From assembly GCA_039105265.1 (NCBI GenBank), contig JAPFFF010000011.1, forward strand, positions 2,542,001 through 2,606,000: a DNA stretch of 64,000 bases, given 5' to 3'. Every line of letters begins with the position of its first letter. The stretch's first letter is position 1. A model generated the notes under the pieces. That model was given only the letters and a program-made list of their open reading frames with translations. It was not told the origin of the DNA and searched no databases. Below, in pieces: positions 10,512-20,200 of the stretch. Position numbers and translations under genes: made by a program. This DNA comes from Tritrichomonas musculus. Taxonomy: Eukaryota > Parabasalia > Tritrichomonadida > Tritrichomonadidae.

Positions 10512-10919
10512 TTACTTACGCCCTCTTCCTTTTTTTGGTTGTTCTTCAGGATCTTTGGGATCGCCTCTCATTGCTAATATTTCAATTGATGGTGTTGTCA
10601 CGGCTCCATCTTCAAACTGAATTGTTGCAGGTTGAATGACAATTGAATAATAATCACTGACAAAACGACGATCTACTGGTGTTCCTTGTTGAAGTGAGAA
10701 ATTTTCGTCTGGTAAATTGCATAATGAAGCTGTCATTTGTTTATCAAACTCGTTAAGTAATAATTCCATTTGTTTATCTTTAATCATATTAACATCTTTG
10801 AAATCATTTAAAACATTCACTAAAGCTTCACCAATTGGAGTTCCTTGATATATTGAATAAATTGGAGCTGGAATGCTTGGATCACGGAGAGCTTCAACTC
10901 CATCATATTTATCAGACAT
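10512..10919 (-). CDS. TFIIA-gamma: Transcription factor IIA small (gamma) subunit
   Basis: A 135-residue protein when started at the ATG at 10919; an upstream ATG at 10964 in the same frame would add 15 non-conserved residues. The N-terminal part (IYSIYQGTPIGEALVNVL, then the helix with LLNEFDKQM) matches the four-helix-bundle region of TFIIA gamma/TOA2, where human has LYRNTTLGNSLQESL and VLLQFDKAI. The later part (SDYYSIVIQPATIQFEDG) matches the beta-barrel region (RFCDNVWTFVLNDVEF). A basic tail, KKGRGRK, follows. The protein would stabilise TBP on promoter DNA together with the large TFIIA subunit, which is not in this window. It is convergent with TOR. A TCATAT initiator-like motif lies just before the chosen ATG. 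Confidence 0.85.
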   Translation of the reverse strand: MSDKYDGVEALRDPSIPAPIYSIYQGTPIGEALVNVLNDFKDVNMIKDKQMELLLNEFDKQMTASLCNLPDENFSLQQGTPVDRRFVSDYYSIVIQPATIQFEDGAVTTPSIEILAMRGDPKDPEEQPKKGRGRK

Positions 10920-10922
10920 TTT

Positions 10923-10928
10923 ATATGA
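10923..10928 (-). promoter_or_regulatory. Initiator-like motif before the TFIIA gene
   Basis: On the minus strand TCATAT ends 3 bases before the ATG at 10919. It fits the TCAYWW initiator known to direct transcription start just upstream of the ATG in Trichomonas. It is short and A/T-rich, so chance occurrence is possible. Confidence 0.3.
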
Positions 10929-11194
10929 TATTAAAAAAAAATGGTTACATTTATAATCATACAATTTTTAAAACATGTAATAATTAATTAAAATTATTTT
11001 AAAATTTGTTTAAATTGTTTAATTAAATTATATTATAAATATGTTATGAAATATATAAACTGTATTAAAAGATATATATGTTTTTAATATTTCTGAAAAT
11101 AAATGGCCTTTTAAGCTTTTTTCTGAGAAAGATGATCGATTCTCTCAATACATAGAAAATTTTTAAATACGTTATTTCAATAAAAAAAGTTTTA

Positions 11195-13993
11195 ATGGAA
11201 TCTGATCTTTCAGAAATTAATAATGAAGCAAATACACTTATAACTCAAACATCTAATATTATTAAAAACATTCATAATCATGATAATGCAGCACAACTTG
11301 CACATCTTTCAATGATGATTCCAAAACTTGATGATGTTATTTCACGTTATAAGCCTTTTTTCCCCGATTCAATTCAATTTTGTAATGATGAACAATTTAT
11401 GAATATTGCAAATCAACGTATTAAATCATTTTTAAGAAATAGAAGAGAAACTATATTATCAATGTATGAAAAAACATTTGCGCATTATCATCATTTACTC
11501 GATGATTTAACTAGCCAAATTGTAAAAACATCAATATCGATAAAAACAATTCAAGAGAACTCATCAGTTGAAATCGAAAAACGAATTGAAGAGATGAAAC
11601 AAAAATTTGAAGCACAATACGAAGAAATACGTGAAAGCAACAAAAAAGAACTTGAAAAATTAGAGAAAAAAATAGATCAAAATGTCAATGGTATAGATTC
11701 AAGAGTTGGTGAAGAAGATCAACGCCTACAACAACATTACGAGAAACTTTTACAATCAAAAAAAGAAAGCTTAAAAATGACACAATCTGCTTATGAAAAA
11801 GCAAAAAGTGAAGTTGATGAAACAACTGCATCTGCACAAGCTGAGATCAATTCCATTGTTACAAAAAACAATGAAATTTTGAAAGAACATGGTAAAAGTG
11901 TCATGTCAACATTAGTAGATGAAGAGAAAAAAGTTACAGAACTTCAAGAAAAAGTAGATCAGATTACTGAAGAATATAACAAAGTCGCTCCTGAACTAGA
12001 CAAGAAATGGCAAGACAAAGAAAACGAACTTCTGGCAAAATTTAAAGAAGAAGATGAACAATTTGAATTAAAAAAAGAAGAAAATGAATCATTACTCAAA
12101 TCTACCCAAAAAGAAATAGACGAGTACAATTTAGCCATCAGTAACATTCAAATTGAAAGCGATGAAGCGATTGATCAAGCGAAGAGAGAAAATGAGAAAA
12201 AGCTTCAAAATATGGTAATTAATCGAAAAAGCCAAATTGAAGAAGAAGTGAAATTAAGAAAAGAGAAATATAAAGGTCGAATTCATCATCTTAAGGATGC
12301 ACTAAAGAAGCTCGGACAGCAGCTCGAAAACGATGAAAATGCATTGAAAGAGCGAATTCGAGACAAATCAAACTCGCATCAAGATCGAGTAAAGAAAATT
12401 GAAGAAGAGCACCACCAGGCTGTTATGAGTATCATGTCAGAGATAGAAGAAACAAAGTCTGAAATATCCAAGATCAAGAAGGAATGGCAAGAAGAGAGAG
12501 AGAAAATTGAGAACGATTCAAACAAACAACTTTTTGAGTTACAAAGAAAAAGTGAAAATTCAAAGAAATATTTTGAAATAAAATTTGAAAGGCTTCGAAA
12601 AGAGTTACATCTTGTTCTCCAAGAAAATGCGAAGATATTCGATCGTTTATCAAAAGATAACGACGACCTTCTCAGTCTTAAGCTGAAGCATCGCGAAGAA
12701 GAGAGCCAGTTGACCTCACGACTTCAAGAGAAGATGAAGGCAGAATCAGAAGAGAAGATCAAAGCAAAAGTTGACGAACTAAGGAAGAAACACTTGACTG
12801 AAAGGGAAAAAATTATGGCAGAAATAAACTCAGCAAGAGAAACAGAAACAGGTCTTGATAAAATGTATAACGATGCTTTAAATGAGTCCAAAAAAGAGCC
12901 AGACCGTTTATTCAACTCATTTACGTCAAAAGAGTCAATCAAAGGGATGAATGAAGAGGAAGCAAACGACTCGAAATGGAAGAAGGAAATCTTCTTGGAT
13001 ATTAAGGTATTGAAGGAAGAAGAGGCTACAGCGCTCACTGAATTATGCCAAACTAAAGATGAATTCAAATCAGCAGTTGACAAAGCTTTAATTCTTCGTG
13101 AAAAATTGACAAAAACGTCAAAATTTTACACAGATGAGGTCGAAAAAGCTAAAAATCAAAATGAAGATGAGTTAATGGAACTAAGACAAAATATCATCGA
13201 GAAACAGAAGGAAATAAGCGAACTTGAAAAGCAATACGAAGAAAACGAAATTGAATTAAATCGTAAATCTAGATTGGTTGAAAAAGCTGAGGATAAATTG
13301 AACGATCTTCGTAATAGACTTTCAAAAGATAAAGAATTGATTAAAGAAAAGATTATTAATAATTATCAACCATTAATTTCTAGTCAAAAAGAAAAATCTA
13401 ATTCATTGGCAAAACAAATCAGCGAGCTTTCGAATGAATTGCAACTTGAGATCGAAATGAAGAAGCAGGAATTGTTACTACTTGAGGCTTCTAACGCTGC
13501 AATGATAGATAGTATTAGAAAAGAAAGTGAAGAAATTATAAATAATTTTAAGGACCAATTAGCCCCTCAATTAAAAGAGGAAGAGGACAATTATAACGAT
13601 GAATTGTTTAAAGAAGAAGAATTGAAAATTCGTGAAATTAATGAAAAAAGTGCTAATTTCCAAAACGATGAAAATAGAATTGATCAAGAAAATAAGGAAA
13701 AATTGGAAGAGCAATTAAATTTGCATAAAAAAGAAATTGATAATATTAATAATGAGTGCATGAAAATTTCCAAAAAAATTTCTGAGAAAAGGTTAAAAGT
13801 AGACCAACTTAATAATTCGGAATGCAAAGAGTGTCAAATCTTACAGAAAAGTCTTAAAAAAATTGAAAAACAATTAATTGCAATGCAAGAAGAAGAACGA
13901 GATTTGGTTTTAACCGATAAAAACCATAATGAAACATATAAAACATTTCATAATAATTTGAGAAAGACTCTTCCTCCATTGAGAAAATATTAA
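11195..13993 (+). CDS. Long coiled-coil protein, unknown function
   Basis: A 932-residue protein. Residues 1-110 are less charged and may fold as a helical head. From about 115 to the end the sequence is continuous Glu/Lys/Gln-rich heptad-like coiled coil with few prolines, as in filament or cytoskeletal scaffold proteins. Near the C-terminus is NSECKECQILQKSL, a CxxC inside a final coil that could bind metal or form a disulfide but matches no domain I know. There is no signal peptide or membrane segment. The start is the first ATG, preceded by TTCAATAAAA. No homologous family can be named; resemblance to myosin tails or SMC arms would reflect coiled-coil composition only. Confidence 0.85.
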   Translation: MESDLSEINNEANTLITQTSNIIKNIHNHDNAAQLAHLSMMIPKLDDVISRYKPFFPDSIQFCNDEQFMNIANQRIKSFLRNRRETILSMYEKTFAHYHHLLDDLTSQIVKTSISIKTIQENSSVEIEKRIEEMKQKFEAQYEEIRESNKKELEKLEKKIDQNVNGIDSRVGEEDQRLQQHYEKLLQSKKESLKMTQSAYEKAKSEVDETTASAQAEINSIVTKNNEILKEHGKSVMSTLVDEEKKVTELQEKVDQITEEYNKVAPELDKKWQDKENELLAKFKEEDEQFELKKEENESLLKSTQKEIDEYNLAISNIQIESDEAIDQAKRENEKKLQNMVINRKSQIEEEVKLRKEKYKGRIHHLKDALKKLGQQLENDENALKERIRDKSNSHQDRVKKIEEEHHQAVMSIMSEIEETKSEISKIKKEWQEEREKIENDSNKQLFELQRKSENSKKYFEIKFERLRKELHLVLQENAKIFDRLSKDNDDLLSLKLKHREEESQLTSRLQEKMKAESEEKIKAKVDELRKKHLTEREKIMAEINSARETETGLDKMYNDALNESKKEPDRLFNSFTSKESIKGMNEEEANDSKWKKEIFLDIKVLKEEEATALTELCQTKDEFKSAVDKALILREKLTKTSKFYTDEVEKAKNQNEDELMELRQNIIEKQKEISELEKQYEENEIELNRKSRLVEKAEDKLNDLRNRLSKDKELIKEKIINNYQPLISSQKEKSNSLAKQISELSNELQLEIEMKKQELLLLEASNAAMIDSIRKESEEIINNFKDQLAPQLKEEEDNYNDELFKEEELKIREINEKSANFQNDENRIDQENKEKLEEQLNLHKKEIDNINNECMKISKKISEKRLKVDQLNNSECKECQILQKSLKKIEKQLIAMQEEERDLVLTDKNHNETYKTFHNNLRKTLPPLRKY

Positions 13994-14361
13994 TTATAAT
14001 ATATTTTTATTTGTTTTATTTTTTAAAAATATATTTATGCGGAACTTAATCATTCGTTATTTATATAATTTTCTACATTCTATTTTGAAGTAATAAATAC
14101 CCTTTTTTTAACAATAGTCGTAACGATCAAATTTAATACAATATTTTATCGTGATTCAATTGTTCGTTCAAACGATTAACAGTATTCAAATTTCTGAATA
14201 CTGTTAATCGTAGTTTTGGAATATTTTTTTATATCAAATTAATCATTTTCTAGAAAAATGTGTTTTTTTAGCATTTCAACTCATTTAGCTCAATTTACAT
14301 TATATTTTGTGTGATTAATTCAATTTTCTTAAGAAAATAAAAACACGAAATTGATATAAAT
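13994..14361. other. Intergenic region with a perfect hairpin
   Basis: This separates two plus-strand genes. The only clear structure is the 17-bp hairpin at 14172-14211. The last 80 bases, including TTCAATTTTC near 14320, are the likely promoter of the downstream gene. No RNA gene was recognised. Confidence 0.6.
14172..14211. repeat. Perfect 17-bp inverted repeat, 6-base loop
   Basis: Arms 14172-14188 and 14195-14211 are exact reverse complements (ACGATTAACAGTATTCA and its complement), with the loop AATTTC. The stem contains six G:C pairs in an A/T-rich spacer. It lies 179 bases after the stop of the upstream gene and 150 bases before the next ATG, so it could act in RNA 3'-end formation, as a protein-binding site, or be a mobile-element relic. 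Confidence 0.75.
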
Positions 14362-16920
14362 ATGCTTTTCGCTTTTTATTTGTTCGGTTCAATATTATCA
14401 TTCTCGAAAGATAATATTAAGCGCTTTTTAAACACTACAGTTGGCCTTTGTGTTGTGCATCCTGATAATTCTCCTTACGATTTTAATCAAAACAACGTAC
14501 TTGAAACTTTGCTAAGCCTTGTTGAAGGCCGTTTTTCTTTTTCTTCAATGCCATATTCACAATATTCATTATCAGATAAATCATTATTATCTTCTCATTC
14601 AAATAATATTATTATTACCCGGGAAGACAAGTTTTTGGAATTATACGTTGGAAATTTGTCTTTAATATCAGTTTCAGAAGAAATCAACTCTGCATTTTAT
14701 TCATATATTGAAGTATTAAATGAATCATCAATATCAGAATTCAAAGAAGATACAATTCCACTCTTTTTGCTCACAGGACCATCAATTATTAAAGAGTATG
14801 AAGATGCTGCTTTTTTTTACAAAGCAACAAAATCAAGATTTGGATATATTTATCAAAATTCGATAGATAATGAGTCATTTGCTTCACTTTCTTTCATTGA
14901 TAACAAAAATAACGTGACTAGAATGTATGATCGTTCTATTCCAATTATTCAATTTATAAGAAGCTGCAAAACCCAAAAATCGAAAAAAAATAAATTTGAA
15001 AAAAATCAAAATAATCTGAGATTTCCAAAACATTATTCACAATTTATTGCAATTTCAGATAATTTTACAGATGAAATTAAGTCAGCTTTTGACTATTTAA
15101 ATTCAACAAATTATGGCGAATATATTGCATTTGAAGTTGTTCCATGGGATAAAGCAAGCGATATCATGAAAGAGTGCCAAATACAGAAGACAGAATCCAA
15201 TTTAACTTATGTAATGTTATCTAAAATGAAAAAACGACAGTACAATGATTGCTATGTTTTTCAAGATATGGACTTTTATAGCAAAGAACTTCTTTATTTT
15301 TTCGTTTCCAAAGCTTTTAAAAGCAGAGCTACAGAATCATCAGAACCAAAGTCCTTTTTCAATAAATTTTTAATGAATTCTTTTCCTCAGAAATTAACAC
15401 AATCATCTTTTGCATCTATTATTCCTGGAAGAAATCTGGCATTGGTTTTTATTGAATGCCCAAATTCTTTTTCTTTTTTCGATGCAAAAGTAATTTATAA
15501 TACATTATTACATGAATTTAATGAAAAGAAGTATATTACAAAGTTATCTCAATATTATCCAAGCGATCAAAATAATAATTATAATAATATCAATAATAAT
15601 GATTCCAGCAATAGTACAAATACTAATACTACAAATTCAGATAATAAAACCATGGAAAAATATTTAAGACCTGTTGACTTTTATAAAATCGAGTACAATA
15701 TAGATAATTTTAGGTTACCTTCAGCAGATGGCTTTCCTTCTTTTGCAATTTATGAACCATTTAATAAACAAGCTCATGTTTTCAAAGATGTTATGACAAT
15801 TGAAAACGTTCGAAATTGGATTTTGAAATTTGCAACCGAAGTTGAAGAAAGAGAAGATGTTAATCCACTAATTCAAGAAACGAATAATATTATCAATGAT
15901 TTTACAACATTTATTAAAGATCTTTCAATCGGCAATAATGGAAAACATGAGGATGAGTCTAACGATAAAACAGGGTCAAATACAGAAGGTCAAAAGCAAA
16001 ATACAGCAAATGATAAAACAAATTCAAATGATAACGAACCAGTTGAACAAACAATAGAAATCCAAGGTGATTCTAATCTGAAAAACTTTTTAAACAGTAT
16101 AGGTCTCAATCTTAATCTTGATGACTTTCATGAGATTAAGATCGTAACAGATTTTGATACATCAGTTATTGGCAATAATAATGAAATTGAGGACAAAAAA
16201 ACAGAAGATGTTACAAAAGAAGATAATGATGCTACAAACGAAAGTAATGATGAGCTAAAAGATATAATTGAAAAAAGTGTAAAAATTGAGGTGAAGAATC
16301 TGTTTAACCAGGAAAGAGATCAATTTAAGAAAGAAATAATCAATGAAATACTTGAAAATATCAAAAATGATACCGACTTTATTCAAAGAGTGAAGCTATT
16401 AAATCTTGATAAACGAACAAATGATTCAAAACAAGATTTACAACAAAATGCCGAAAATAAAGACATTAAAAATAAAACAAGGAATAAACCTACTGATCCA
16501 CCGCAAAATAATGAAAATAAAAGCAATGTAAAAATTAACACCAATGAAAAAAATCAAACTAAACAAGCTAAAAATAACAACATTCCTTCTAAAACAGAAA
16601 AAATCAAACCTCAAGACAAAGATATAAAAAGCAATAATTCTCAAGAAATGAAAAACAATGAAATCAAGAAAGAAACCAAAAATGATGAAAAATTGCAGAG
16701 AAATGAAGTCAAAAAAGAAACCTCAAATGATTCCCCAAAAGTAGATGATAGCAACGAAATAAAAAAGAAAGAAACAGCAAATAATTCTCATGAAAAATCC
16801 AAAGGTAAAGAATCTAAAAAACTTCCAAAAGAAAATGAAGAAAGAAAACTTCCTCATCGCAATTCAGATGGAAGTGCCCAAATATTTGATATGTACCAAG
16901 AAACAGAAGAAGAATTATAA
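14362..16920 (+). CDS. Secreted/ER-type protein with a thioredoxin-like segment and long charged tail
   Basis: An 852-residue protein. It begins with a hydrophobic signal-like sequence (MLFAFYLFGSILSFS), so it probably enters the ER. The first 500 residues look globular. The stretch around 438-495, with VDFYKIEYNIDNF, then GFPSFAIYEP and FKDVMTIENVRNWI, has the pattern of the second half of a thioredoxin/PDI fold, including the cis-Pro-like P in FPSF. No CxxC redox site is visible, so it would be a non-catalytic member if the fold is right. Residues 405-430 are an Asn/Ser-rich insertion. From about 510 on, the protein is a Lys/Glu/Asn-rich disordered tail ending in QETEEEL, which is not a canonical KDEL signal. 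There is no membrane segment after the signal. Exact family unknown. Confidence 0.7.
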   Translation: MLFAFYLFGSILSFSKDNIKRFLNTTVGLCVVHPDNSPYDFNQNNVLETLLSLVEGRFSFSSMPYSQYSLSDKSLLSSHSNNIIITREDKFLELYVGNLSLISVSEEINSAFYSYIEVLNESSISEFKEDTIPLFLLTGPSIIKEYEDAAFFYKATKSRFGYIYQNSIDNESFASLSFIDNKNNVTRMYDRSIPIIQFIRSCKTQKSKKNKFEKNQNNLRFPKHYSQFIAISDNFTDEIKSAFDYLNSTNYGEYIAFEVVPWDKASDIMKECQIQKTESNLTYVMLSKMKKRQYNDCYVFQDMDFYSKELLYFFVSKAFKSRATESSEPKSFFNKFLMNSFPQKLTQSSFASIIPGRNLALVFIECPNSFSFFDAKVIYNTLLHEFNEKKYITKLSQYYPSDQNNNYNNINNNDSSNSTNTNTTNSDNKTMEKYLRPVDFYKIEYNIDNFRLPSADGFPSFAIYEPFNKQAHVFKDVMTIENVRNWILKFATEVEEREDVNPLIQETNNIINDFTTFIKDLSIGNNGKHEDESNDKTGSNTEGQKQNTANDKTNSNDNEPVEQTIEIQGDSNLKNFLNSIGLNLNLDDFHEIKIVTDFDTSVIGNNNEIEDKKTEDVTKEDNDATNESNDELKDIIEKSVKIEVKNLFNQERDQFKKEIINEILENIKNDTDFIQRVKLLNLDKRTNDSKQDLQQNAENKDIKNKTRNKPTDPPQNNENKSNVKINTNEKNQTKQAKNNNIPSKTEKIKPQDKDIKSNNSQEMKNNEIKKETKNDEKLQRNEVKKETSNDSPKVDDSNEIKKKETANNSHEKSKGKESKKLPKENEERKLPHRNSDGSAQIFDMYQETEEEL

Positions 16921-17243
16921 ATTATATTATATTATTTTATATTATTTGAAAATAATTTTTATTTGTATAAAAATTTCTTTATTGTACTTTTATCTAATAT
17001 TAATTCCTAGTCAGAAAAAAGAACCTGATGCTCATGAAGTGTTTTTTTTTTTTTACATCATGAAAATTTTCCACTTGAAAATGAACTTTTTGAGCAACTT
17101 TATGAGATTCAATTATCAATTAAAAACCATATTCATTCATTAATTAATTGATGGCATTAATGCTGAAAGCAATTAAAATAAGATCAACAATGACAAAATA
17201 AAAACAATTCTAATTACGATTACAATTTTTCTTTAAATCATGA
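16921..17243. other. Intergenic region, no gene seen
   Basis: AT-rich spacer between two plus-strand genes with a 13-base T run near 17042. An ATG at 17240 opens a 12-codon frame that runs into TAG and lies in a different frame from the BspA gene that follows. No splice-like GTAYGT donor or ACTAACACACAG acceptor motif was found. Confidence 0.55.
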
Positions 17244-20200
17244 AAAAACGCTTTTTTATTAATAAAAAAATATAGATCAATCACAATAAGTGCAAGTACA
17301 AATTCAATTGGAAAAGCAGCATTTGCTTACTGCAAGCATTTAACCACAGTGGCTTTTCAAGCGAATCCAAACTTTGTTTCTATTTCTGAAGGCGCTTTCT
17401 ATCATTCTGCTGTCACTACCATCACTGGCTTTCCTGACATTGATACAATCAGTCAAAGAACTTTTGAAGGATGCCCGTTAACTCAAACAACTTTAGATTT
17501 CAGAACAAGTGACTTAAAGACAATTGGAAACAGAGCTTTTCATAGCAGCCTCATTTCAAATGTTCAATTCCCCAATGAACTGATGACAAGCATTAGCGAT
17601 AATGCTTTCCAAAATTGCTCAAAACTTGATCTGAATGGAAGGACAATTAAAGCGGGAACCATTGGAGATTTTGCCTTTGCAGATTGCCCTTTAGTTACAG
17701 GAATCACTGTTGTTGCCGGCAGCATTGGTGAAAGTGCTTTCCAATGTGATCCAGAGGACTCCAAGACTATCACCAGCATTCAACAAATCATTACAGGAAC
17801 TGGAGATACCGCTGTTTACACACCCTTGTCAATTGGACAATACGCATTTTATGGAAGAACAATCACTATGAATCCTTTAGTAGAATACCGCGAACTAACA
17901 ATCAATGAATTTGCTTTTGCAAGATGCACATTCGTTCCAGGCAATGCAAATTCATATGGAATTAAAATTGTTAACAAAAACAGCAAAATAACTATCGGTG
18001 ACAGTGCTTTCTACAGGACAAAGCTTGGATCTTCTACTACCAAACCATTCAGATTAGTAATCGAAGACGCATCTAGGGAATCAACAATCGGCTACCACGC
18101 ATTTGAATCATCTGAAGGCCCTTTGGTTTTAACGTTTAATGAAGATATAACTAGTAAAGTGAAGATTTATGATTACGCCTTCTATCGTTCTGGAATTTAT
18201 AATTCTGATCCAGAAAAAGAAAACGACTTTTTAAGGCTGCTAGAGCGTGTCACTTCAATCGGTAAAAGATCATTTGCAGAATGCCAGTCAATTGAAGGCG
18301 CTGTTTATCTTAGATCAACAGAAATGGATGAATATGCATTTTACAACTGCAAGAACCTCAAGAAAATCATCATTCATGCGTCTAGCATTTCAAAGGGCGC
18401 TTTTGAAGCATGCGGAACCATAAGCCCAATAACTAATTTAACAATCACTCAAAACAATCAATTTAATACCAATGATGGAACAATTTCTACAATTCCACTT
18501 ACAATTGGTGATAGAGCATTTTATGCCTCAGGTTTGGACTGTGAACTTTTCATTCATTCATTTGTAAGTGAAATTGGTGAATATGCTTTTGCTTATTGCA
18601 CAAGTCTTGTTGGCAATTATATCACAATTTATGCTAAGGAAATCAAGCCATATGCATTTTCAAACTGCGGAAAATTCGCTAAACAAATCAGAATTTATTC
18701 ATCTCAAATTGATTACCATTGCTTTGATGATGACACTATTACTGACATCCGTATCGAAGGTATAGATGGTGATGAATCTAAAATTGAAACAGAAGCGTTT
18801 TATGATGTCGAGTTCCTAGGAAAAGTTGATATTACAAGTGATGTTTCCATTAAATACAACGCATTCCAAATGTGCACATTTAATGATGACATTGTTATTA
18901 ATGGCTCAATTGGTGAGTATGCATTTGACAACTGCACTATTCCATTCTCAGCTAAAAATGTTGATCTCTCAATTGGATCCACAAGTGTAAGCGCACATGC
19001 ATTCCAAAGATTTGGACGAACTGGCACTTTTACTCTCAAATTCCATGACATCCAATTTGCGCAAAACACCATTGGCCGATATGCCTTTTACGAAGCCAAC
19101 ATTACTGGTGGTGTTGAAATTCCATGGTGCTTTAATTCAATTGGTGATTATGCATTTACAAACTGCATTGGAATCAGCTCTGTAGTTGTTAATAATTCTA
19201 ACATTGGTGACTATGCTTTTCAAGGCTGCAGAGACCTCGCAAGCCTTCAGCTTTATTCACATGGAAACTATTTAGATGAAAATAATGGTCAACGATTTGG
19301 TATGACAACAATCGGCGACTTTGCATTTTATTCAACAGCTAATTTAGCTGGCCGACTTATCATTCCAAGTGCAGTGTCATCAATTGGCAGATATGCTTTT
19401 GCAGTACATAGCAGAATAACAGAATTAGTTATTGAATCAGAGAGTGCATTAACAGAAATTGGTTACGCAGCATTTGAAAATTGCACTCAAATGGCTGGTG
19501 AAATTAATGTAACAAGCAGCCTTACTCGTATTGAGGGACATGCTTTTTATGGGTGCTCACAGCTAACCAAAATAACCTTTATGAAGGACGCAGGATTACA
19601 ATATGTTGGAGATAATGCTTTTTATAATTGCAATCGAATGAATGGCGATCTAGACTTTCCCGAATCTGTAACATACATTGGCAATGATGCATTTCATGGC
19701 TGCACAAGTTTAACACGTCACATAACCATCCAATCTGCTTGTGATATTGGTGATTACGCATTTTATGGCACAAAAGCCGTAAGAGTTGAACTTAATTTCC
19801 CAACTAGTATCACTGAAGCTAATCCAGATGATGAATCAAATTATAGATATATTGGATCGTATGCATTTGCAGGGCTTCCAGTTTACAACAATGTCCATAA
19901 TGACCAAAATGATCCTAATGGTCCATGCGATGAAGAAACAGATGATGTTTTAATAATTCCATCTTATATATATCATATTAAAGAATATGCATTTGAAGGA
20001 TGCACTGGTTTAAGGGGTCTAGAAATTAGTATTAAATCAAGTTATTATCCTGGTTTACCTTATGAAAAAGGAATTATGGATCGTGCTTTTAGTCGTTCAT
20101 CTGTTACCTCTGTCATTATAAATAATGGCTATTATAATTATAAAATTGGTGATTATGCTTTTTATAACTGCCCACAACTTAGAAAAGTTGATATTTCTAC

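Noticed and set aside
10500-10520. GTAAGT at the 3' end of the TFIIA gene as a splice donor
   Set aside because: The frame ends in a normal TAA right there after a complete protein, and no acceptor motif follows on the minus strand.
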